Origin: Methylotetracoccus sp.
Lineage (GTDB): Bacteria > Pseudomonadota > Gammaproteobacteria > Methylococcales > Methylococcaceae
NCBI GenBank assembly: GCA_025458755.1
Contig: JALORT010000094.1
Span: 1-7,464, forward strand
Length of the DNA stretch: 7,464 nucleotides
Reading direction: 5' to 3'
Part shown: positions 1 to 6,117 of the stretch, piece after piece
Numbering within the stretch: the first letter of the stretch is position 1
Layout of the letters: every line of letters begins with the position of its first letter
Position numbers and translations under genes: made by a program
The notes under the pieces: model-generated
The model's input: the letters and a program-made list of their open reading frames with translations, nothing else
The model's database searches: none
What the model was told of the DNA's origin: nothing

Positions 1-3000
1 ATCGGTCCGCGTGGTTGCCTGCGAAAGCGGGGTCGTTCAGGGATGTCGCAAGGTCGTCGGCACGCCGGAGCAGTTCCTCCATTTGGGCAGTGCTACCGAA
101 TTGCGAGCAGTAACCTGCCCCATTCTCCAAGGCATCAGAGAGGAAAATTTGCCCGACGAGGTTCCCCTGCGGATTACGAACGACGCGCAATCCAACGCGC
201 AACTCCCACTCATTGACATCCAACCAAGCGGCGGCGGCGCGGCGCAACAGGAATCCAAAGGAGTAGAGCGCAGCCCGCCCCTCGACTCGGCGTGGGTCCA
301 GATTCAAGGTGGTTGGCACATCACGCAAGCCGAGTACCAACAAATCTGTTTGCTTGAGCGAGCCGAGCGCGCGGACATCCGGCGCAATTCCGGCCGCATA
401 CTGTACCGAGACGGTCGCAAGCCGAGCCTCCGCACGTTGCTCATTGATTTGCTTTACTGCATCTTTCGTCACCCAGGTTTGCCCGCTAGCCAGCCGCTCG
501 AATTGGAACAACCGGCCGGCGTTGTCGTTCACAATGCACACTTGGCGCGGCTCTTCGGCCCAAAACTCGGCATTTAGATGCGGGATCATGGGCAACGGTT
601 CGGCGTCGGTCTTTGGTCGGGAGGCTCGCGGCGTCCACTCGAAGACCCCATCGAAGTCTCGTCCGCCTTCGTAAAGGGTGCGGAAGCCATGCGGTTGCGC
701 GAGTTGCACCACATGGAAATCTTGTCCGGGGGCGTTGGAAAGCGGTGCCCCGCACGCTGGACAGTCATTGCGAGATGGCATCGAGAAATCCACTGCCTGA
801 CACTGATAGCAAATGCCTATTGGTATGCGTGGGCCGAGTGGATCGGGCTGCTCGCGTGTCTGGTTCCCCATACGTCGGTAGCTCACCACTCCAGCAGCGG
901 TGTGAACCACTCCATCCTTGACGGTTTCCGCACCCGGTGCAAACTGGCCGATGGCGATATCCAAGTCACGGTCTACCACATCCTCTGGCGGCCACCCGTG
1001 GGATTGATTGGGGTTGTCGTGATAAAGCAGGCGGACGCGCGTCGGGAAACCAAACATCGGCAGCAGACCAGCATTGGCGAGCCGCTCGCTCAGTGAGTCT
1101 TGCGTGAAGCGCGCGTCGGTTGCCACGCGGCTGACTTCGTTGACTAGGCGCTGGCTCACGAAGTTAAGCAATTCCTGCTTTTCGGCTTGTAGATGTGGCG
1201 CGAAGACGAGTAGTACATCACAGGTTCGGTCAATGGTCGCGCTGTTGGCGGCGATCCAGCCACGGACCTGATCTTCTACCGTCGCCGTCGTTGTGGCGCT
1301 GGCTGGCTGATGCCAAGCCTCCGCATTGCCGAATTCGCCATGAACATTGTCACCACCGCTACCGACGAACAGGCCTAGATCGACAAACGCTTGGCGAAGC
1401 ACTTCCTTATTTAACACCCGCTGCGCGATGGTGCGGCGGCGCAAGTCCACGTAGGGTTGCGGTGGGGGATCGCTCGTGATGCGGTCGGGTCGCTGGAAGT
1501 AATAATCGTCATGGCTACGTCCCCGGCAGAGCGTCAGCGCCACGGCGAGTCCGGCACCGCGCCGTCCTGCACGACCGACACGCTGCTGATAGTTGAAGCG
1601 CATCGGCGGCATGTTCGCCATCATCACGGCCAGCAACGATCCGATGTCCACACCGGCTTCCATCGTCGTCGTGACGCTCAAGAGGTCCAGTTCGTCGGTC
1701 AGCGGCTCCTCCGTGGGCTGCGGAAGGCAGATACCCTGGAAAAGCCGCTGACGATTACGCGCCTCGGCCTTGTTGGTTTGGCCGGTGAGTTCTTCGCAGT
1801 TCAGGCGGAACACGTCGCCGGCCTGGGTAGCGAGGAAGTTGTAGTAATCGGCATCTACGGGAACTGCGCTGAGAGGCTGCGGGGCAGCAAGAGGAACACG
1901 GCACTCAATACAGAAGCCGCCTGCGCGATGAAGATGCACACGCCGACATTGGGGACAGGCGTAGAACTGCTCTCCGGGTCGCATGAGGCAAAGCTGCTCG
2001 GCAAAAAGTACCCCGGTCTGGGCCGGAGATAGCACACTGCACTGTTCCAGATAACCAATGACTTCCCGCTCGAGCGTCTGCGGGTCTTTTCTATTGTGGT
2101 CGGCAACGGCATGGATGTAAGCCACAACGTAGCGCGGTAAATTTTGCAGGGTGTTGGCATCGCGTGTCGAAATGCGGCTGCGCCGGGAACCCAAGAGTTG
2201 AATCACGCCGTCCGCGACTTCTTGGACTAACGGGGTAGACGCTGAGAATTTCACGCGGTCAGTGGTTGCGAGCGCGATGCGCAAGGCCTCGATGCTGCGC
2301 CGACCAGAGGCGAAGACAATGTCCATCGCCTCGGTCAGGATGGCGCTATCGATCCGACGAAGGTGGTTTTTCTGTTCAGGCGAAAGGTTAAGGCGTGGGG
2401 CGGGCTGGCCTGCTGAATGCCACTCGTAAAGCTCGCGCCACGGACTATGATGCTCGGGGTCAGTCCATAAAACGTCCTGACCGAACCCACCAGGATTCAT
2501 CCCGCGGGCGAGCAGCAGCGCGGCAATATCCACCGTGAGTTGTGGAATCGGAAACGGTCCGTGTTCGCCGCGTAGGAGTATTTGTTGCGCTGCTTGGGCG
2601 TAGGTAAGTTGTCCAACTCCTGGCGCGGACAGATTGGCAAAAGCGGCGTTGGACGCACCGAGAAGGATTTGTGCTTCAGTCGGGTGGGCCGCCGCGAACT
2701 CTGCCGCAAGAGCCATCCGTTTGTTGTCCAGAGCTTGACCAGCAAGCTGATCTCGAAATGCCAGCGTTCCTCGTCCAGCCGTTCGGATGGCGCCAGCCAA
2801 CGATTGCCGAAGCGCATCGCGGTAATGGGCGAATCTCATACCTGCCGATAACTTGGCGGCATCTTGCCGACTGTCCGAGAACACGACCAGTTTTCGATTG
2901 GATCGCTGTGTCGTCGCTGGCATCTGGCGGAGCAGCGCATCGGAAAGCACTTGCGCGATTTTCTGGAAACCCGTGCGCATGACCCGAACGGGCGATGCCA

Positions 3001-5179
3001 GGCGTGTGCGGCGAGACCAATCCGCATCGCATCTTGGACACCGCGAGGGATAAGCTTGGCGGGCACTGTCGTCCGTCGGTGGGTTGGCCCCATGCCCGGC
3101 GGAAACGTGGTAAAGATAGCCGTTACCCCCGCCGAGGGTAACCGCGCCGTCCGCTGGTGAGAGGTCAGCGGAGCGCCATCGGCGCTGTATACCTGCCTGT
3201 TGCCACTGTGGCGTCAGCGGGGTTTGTTTCGCCGAAGGCCAAAAGACTGCATAGTTCTCATACTCGCGGTCAAGGAACGACATGTCCGGGGACGCTTCGA
3301 GGTCGGGATGATCCGCGCTGAGGAAGTATGCGCCGGGGTTCTGAGGGTCTAGCCGGCGGTAGCCCCCGAAAAAAACTTCACCACACGCTTCGCATGTGAG
3401 TAGTTCCAGCACACGCGAGCCGCACCGGCAACTCAGCGTCGGTTGATAATGGAGTGAACCGACCGGGCACGGCTCGGTGCGTCCCGTGACTTCAGTGCAT
3501 TGCGGATTGGTGCAGGCCCAGATCCCTTGGACGTTCCGAAAGAACAGGTGACTGCGCAGTGGGAGTGGCGCGGCGCCCGCCGACCCACGAGCGGATGCAA
3601 GGCACGCCAAAATGCCTTCGACCGCACTTTGGCGATCTCGGCGGTCTTCCTCGGTCGTCACGTCACCAAAGAGAGCAGCACCGATCTGCTCGGGCGTTCG
3701 CGGACGCAAACTGCTGCTATCGGGACATCGCGAAGCTGCACGGAGCGCTTCAGCCGCTCGCGTTTGTTCTGCGACAGCGTATAAGAGTTCCTCTGTGGAG
3801 GCCTCATCACTCGGTGCGCCGCACCCGACTGCTTGATGGAGATCTCTAGCGGAGACTGTGGTATCCGTTCCAGCGGTGGTAAGCGCATGCGCATAATCGC
3901 GAAAAGCCCCTGTGTGCGCTCGGATGGCAGGTATTGCGGTCATGTCAGGAGTCCGCGGCGTGCCGCGCTCAACATAAAAGCGACTGCCATCTCGCCCAAA
4001 GAACTCTTGCAGGTAATTCAGGCCGCGCACGCCACCCTCCAGCGAGGCGCTCGAGGCGATGATGCGGAGCTGGTCGGACTCTGGCCCCAGCCCAAGACGG
4101 TCGAGCAGCACGCGCAAAAGGTAGGCGACCTCCGTTCCAGGGGTCCCGCGATACGTGTGCAGTTCGTCCACCACAAGGTGAAACACGCGGTTCCGGTCGC
4201 CTTCAAGCCACCGGCGCGTGGCGTCAAACATCCCCGCTTCGATACCCCGCATCAACATGATGTTGAGCATCGAGTAGTTGGTGATGAGCAAGTCCGGTGG
4301 GGCGTCCTGCATGTCCCAGCGTGACCACATCTCTGCACCGTCCATGGTCGGGAAGAATCGGCGAGCTTCAGGATTGCTGACGACGAGTCCGGCGTCGCGT
4401 TCCATTTCGCGCAACTCGGTTCTGAGCCGCGCATTGTCGGCGTTCCGGTCACCCGAAATGGGCGTCCGTCCGGTGTAGCGCCCGAAGTAAAAGCGGTTCC
4501 CTTGGCGATGCGCATCCAACCACGCGCGGGCTGGCGGACTGTCGAGCGATTCCCGCAGTCGAATCAGTTGGTCCTCGACCAGCGCATTCAGAGGGTACAG
4601 CAGCAAAGCCCGAATGGCAGCGGGGCGGCTGGCGCAATCCTCGTGCGCGCGTTGCGGAATCCGCGGTTCCCACCGGCGCTGGTTGCCGTTCATCGTGTAG
4701 TGATTCCACCAATCCCAATGCGCGTCTCGCGGGCCAGGTGCGCCCCACGCCGCCGATTCCTGGACAAGTGCCGTTGTTACCGGTAGCACGAAGCACTCGG
4801 TCTTACCGGAACCGGTGCCCGTGGTCACCACGACATCCCGCCCATGCACAACTGACTGTTCGAAGACGTTTTGCTGATGCTCATAGGGTTGCAAGCCCGC
4901 AGGGAAGGCGCCGCACGCGACGAAATCGGCCAGTTCGTCCGCTTTTGACGCGCCCCAAGACGCATCCAGAAGCCCATGCGCCATGCCGCGGAAATCTCGC
5001 CCGCACAGGGGGTAGGCGGGCACCGGTTCGATCAGCGGTTCGCGCCACAGGTAGCCGTCGCGGTCCAGCAGCGCGCGGCGTTCTCGGACCAAATCCCGGT
5101 AACGGAGGTCGAAGGGGCTGTCGAGGTAGCGCAAGTACAGGTCGCGTAGGTTGCGAAAGAGGGCGAGCGGATTATTCAT
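1..5179 (-). CDS. Giant YprA/MrfA-class SF2 helicase with C-terminal DUF1998/MZB domain (C-terminus outside window)
   Basis: An ATP-dependent nucleic-acid helicase or translocase, read for 1726 codons with no stop. The N-terminal ~90 residues form a family-specific lead (LRDLYLRYLDSPFDLR). RecA1 has Walker A GTGSGKT at 121-127, motif Ia LLLYPLNALVEDQ at 192-204, DLLITNYSML at 296-305, motif II VVDELH at 336-341 and motif III SASL at 377-380. A linker of about 380 residues with Cys pairs (556/561, 584/586, 596/599, 714/717) precedes motif IV, LVVFSDSRQDAAKL at 764-777. A second insert with a zinc-ribbon pattern (Cys 1075/1078/1090/1093) comes before motif V TTTMEAGVDIG at 1170-1180 and motif VI QQRVGRAGRRG at 1198-1208. 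A further Cys quartet is at 1457/1460/1473/1476, and DUF1998/MZB begins around ENGAGYC (1685-1691). The DELH box and MZB domain place it in the YprA/MrfA class. Its great length resembles the Druantia, Dpd and ARMADA-type helicases more than the ~750-residue repair enzyme MrfA. The start is an ATGA overlap with no Shine-Dalgarno, so it probably depends on coupling. The role is likely anti-phage; the exact system is unassigned. Confidence 0.95.
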   Translation of the reverse strand, partial: MNNPLALFRNLRDLYLRYLDSPFDLRYRDLVRERRALLDRDGYLWREPLIEPVPAYPLCGRDFRGMAHGLLDASWGASKADELADFVACGAFPAGLQPYEHQQNVFEQSVVHGRDVVVTTGTGSGKTECFVLPVTTALVQESAAWGAPGPRDAHWDWWNHYTMNGNQRRWEPRIPQRAHEDCASRPAAIRALLLYPLNALVEDQLIRLRESLDSPPARAWLDAHRQGNRFYFGRYTGRTPISGDRNADNARLRTELREMERDAGLVVSNPEARRFFPTMDGAEMWSRWDMQDAPPDLLITNYSMLNIMLMRGIEAGMFDATRRWLEGDRNRVFHLVVDELHTYRGTPGTEVAYLLRVLLDRLGLGPESDQLRIIASSASLEGGVRGLNYLQEFFGRDGSRFYVERGTPRTPDMTAIPAIRAHTGAFRDYAHALTTAGTDTTVSARDLHQAVGCGAPSDEASTEELLYAVAEQTRAAEALRAASRCPDSSSLRPRTPEQIGAALFGDVTTEEDRRDRQSAVEGILACLASARGSAGAAPLPLRSHLFFRNVQGIWACTNPQCTEVTGRTEPCPVGSLHYQPTLSCRCGSRVLELLTCEACGEVFFGGYRRLDPQNPGAYFLSADHPDLEASPDMSFLDREYENYAVFWPSAKQTPLTPQWQQAGIQRRWRSADLSPADGAVTLGGGNGYLYHVSAGHGANPPTDDSARQAYPSRCPRCDADWSRRTRLASPVRVMRTGFQKIAQVLSDALLRQMPATTQRSNRKLVVFSDSRQDAAKLSAGMRFAHYRDALRQSLAGAIRTAGRGTLAFRDQLAGQALDNKRMALAAEFAAAHPTEAQILLGASNAAFANLSAPGVGQLTYAQAAQQILLRGEHGPFPIPQLTVDIAALLLARGMNPGGFGQDVLWTDPEHHSPWRELYEWHSAGQPAPRLNLSPEQKNHLRRIDSAILTEAMDIVFASGRRSIEALRIALATTDRVKFSASTPLVQEVADGVIQLLGSRRSRISTRDANTLQNLPRYVVAYIHAVADHNRKDPQTLEREVIGYLEQCSVLSPAQTGVLFAEQLCLMRPGEQFYACPQCRRVHLHRAGGFCIECRVPLAAPQPLSAVPVDADYYNFLATQAGDVFRLNCEELTGQTNKAEARNRQRLFQGICLPQPTEEPLTDELDLLSVTTTMEAGVDIGSLLAVMMANMPPMRFNYQQRVGRAGRRGAGLAVALTLCRGRSHDDYYFQRPDRITSDPPPQPYVDLRRRTIAQRVLNKEVLRQAFVDLGLFVGSGGDNVHGEFGNAEAWHQPASATTTATVEDQVRGWIAANSATIDRTCDVLLVFAPHLQAEKQELLNFVSQRLVNEVSRVATDARFTQDSLSERLANAGLLPMFGFPTRVRLLYHDNPNQSHGWPPEDVVDRDLDIAIGQFAPGAETVKDGVVHTAAGVVSYRRMGNQTREQPDPLGPRIPIGICYQCQAVDFSMPSRNDCPACGAPLSNAPGQDFHVVQLAQPHGFRTLYEGGRDFDGVFEWTPRASRPKTDAEPLPMIPHLNAEFWAEEPRQVCIVNDNAGRLFQFERLASGQTWVTKDAVKQINEQRAEARLATVSVQYAAGIAPDVRALGSLKQTDLLVLGLRDVPTTLNLDPRRVEGRAALYSFGFLLRRAAAAWLDVNEWELRVGLRVVRNPQGNLVGQIFLSDALENGAGYCSQFGSTAQMEELLRRADDLATSLNDPAFAGNHADR
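5176..5179 (-). promoter_or_regulatory. ATGA start/stop overlap, 313-residue gene to helicase
   Basis: The TGA at 5178-5176 overlaps the helicase ATG at 5179-5177. The 20 bases upstream of this ATG contain no purine-rich Shine-Dalgarno sequence, so helicase translation probably relies on ribosomes finishing the 313-residue gene (termination-reinitiation). The next in-frame ATG is at helicase residue 66, too far in to be the natural start, because the conserved-looking N-terminal lead would be lost. Confidence 0.85.
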
Positions 5180-6117
5180 GCGAGCGGTTGGCGTAGGAGT
5201 TCGGCGGCGAATCGCGCTATGTCGGGCGAGATGTCGGCGTAGGTGAGGCGGGAGGTTGCCGGGTCAAAAGTGGGTGGTAGCCCAGAGCAAAGGACCAGTC
5301 CCCGTTCGAGGAGTCGCGGGGGCCGGCAAGCGCCTGGTAGGCTCAATGTACGGGTTTCCGAGTCGTATCGGAGTAGCCTCCGACGATGGCGCCGAAGCAG
5401 CACGTAAACCGCAATTGCACGCGGCATCTTGTAGGTTCGACCGCCCCTGCGGAGGAAGTACCGCCACTGGTCATAAAGCTGGAATTCGAACAAACCAGCG
5501 GGGGCGATGCACGCACGCTGGCGCTCGCTGGCCCGCCATCTAACTGAGCTTGGGTCAAACTCTCGAATCCGCCAGCCAGCGCCTTCCGGGAACTCGGATT
5601 GAGGATGCTGCCGGGGCGGCGGATCGCAGGGTGGCAGATGGGAGAGAATGGCCAGCGGCGCGTCGGGCTGGAAACGAATACTTGATTGAATTGCTAAAGA
5701 TTCAAGTGAGCCTATTTCGGGAGCAGTGAAGCGGACAATGTCTGGTACGCCCCGAACGCTACAGACTTCTACTGCGAGTTGCTCACCGGTACGAAGCAGA
5801 CGGTCAAGTAATGCGGGCGAGCGCGCCCCGCACAAGACCGCCCGGAATCCGTTCGGCACCGGATGCGCGGCGAGGGTCGGAGGAGCAATGCGCCAGCCGT
5901 TCTCACACTCGCGAGCGAAAAATTCGGCATGACCGAGACTGCCAAAGTCCAAACGAAACCGCTGATACCGCCGAAACTCGTCACTGGTTGGCGGTCCGGT
6001 ATCATTGAGTTCCGACCCGTCTTCCGGAGAATGAAGCTCCTCCACGGCAGCGCGGAATTGTTGCCAAGAGCCTTCGCGGCGCGCCGACATCCATAGCAAC
6101 AGTTCGTTGGCCTTCAT
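5176..6117 (-). CDS. Unrecognised 313-residue protein, possible winged-helix adaptor of the helicase operon
   Basis: This is a complete gene of a family I cannot name. I chose the ATG at 6117-6115 because it forms an ATGA overlap with the upstream stop and has a GGGGAG ribosome-binding site 9 nt before it. An in-frame ATG at 6174 would add 19 residues inside the upstream gene. The N-terminus (residues 1-80) has two predicted helices (LLLWMSARR; GSWQQFRAAVEEL), a third around 45-66, and a Trp-containing strand pair ending WRIAPPTLA, a layout compatible with a winged helix. Residues 86-107 (FRAVLCGARSPALLDRLL) and 265-281 (ending LVLCSGLPP) look alike and may be duplicated modules. Residues 205-230 are aromatic (LYDQWRYFLRRGGRTY), and 242-251 is arginine-rich (RRHRRRLLRY), plausible for nucleic-acid contact. 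No catalytic motif, signal peptide or membrane segment is seen. It lies between the beta-rich protein and the helicase and overlaps each by 4 nt, so stoichiometric production with the helicase is likely. A DNA-binding or adaptor role is inference. Confidence 0.9.
   Translation of the reverse strand: MKANELLLWMSARREGSWQQFRAAVEELHSPEDGSELNDTGPPTSDEFRRYQRFRLDFGSLGHAEFFARECENGWRIAPPTLAAHPVPNGFRAVLCGARSPALLDRLLRTGEQLAVEVCSVRGVPDIVRFTAPEIGSLESLAIQSSIRFQPDAPLAILSHLPPCDPPPRQHPQSEFPEGAGWRIREFDPSSVRWRASERQRACIAPAGLFEFQLYDQWRYFLRRGGRTYKMPRAIAVYVLLRRHRRRLLRYDSETRTLSLPGACRPPRLLERGLVLCSGLPPTFDPATSRLTYADISPDIARFAAELLRQPLA
6114..6117 (-). promoter_or_regulatory. ATGA start/stop overlap, upstream gene to 313-residue gene
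   Basis: The TGA at 6116-6114 that ends the beta-rich protein shares bases with the ATG at 6117-6115 that opens the next gene. Such 4-nt overlaps normally indicate translational coupling within one transcript. This overlap decided the start chosen for the 313-residue protein. Confidence 0.9.

Noticed and set aside
11..1096. Plus-strand frames of 188 and 172 codons (11-577 and 578-1096)
   Set aside because: Both are antisense to the continuous helicase frame, with compositionally odd translations and no domain pattern. The minus-strand frame has conserved zinc-ribbon and MZB motifs here.
1457..2032. Plus-strand frame of 191 codons, the longest antisense frame
   Set aside because: It is antisense to helicase motifs V and VI. 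Its length is explained by the codon bias of the true gene on the other strand.
3368..3376. U-run slippery sequence (GUUUUUUUC on the mRNA) followed by a G-run in the helicase, a possible programmed frameshift
   Set aside because: The zero frame continues with conserved-looking helicase motifs for more than 1100 further codons, and the run simply encodes the V-F-F of CGEVFFGGYR. Frameshifting is not needed to explain the gene.
3833..4324. Plus-strand open frame of 163 codons
   Set aside because: It lies wholly antisense to the helicase RecA1 region, which encodes motifs II and III on the minus strand. The predicted protein has no recognisable motif and looks like a shadow of GC-rich coding sequence.
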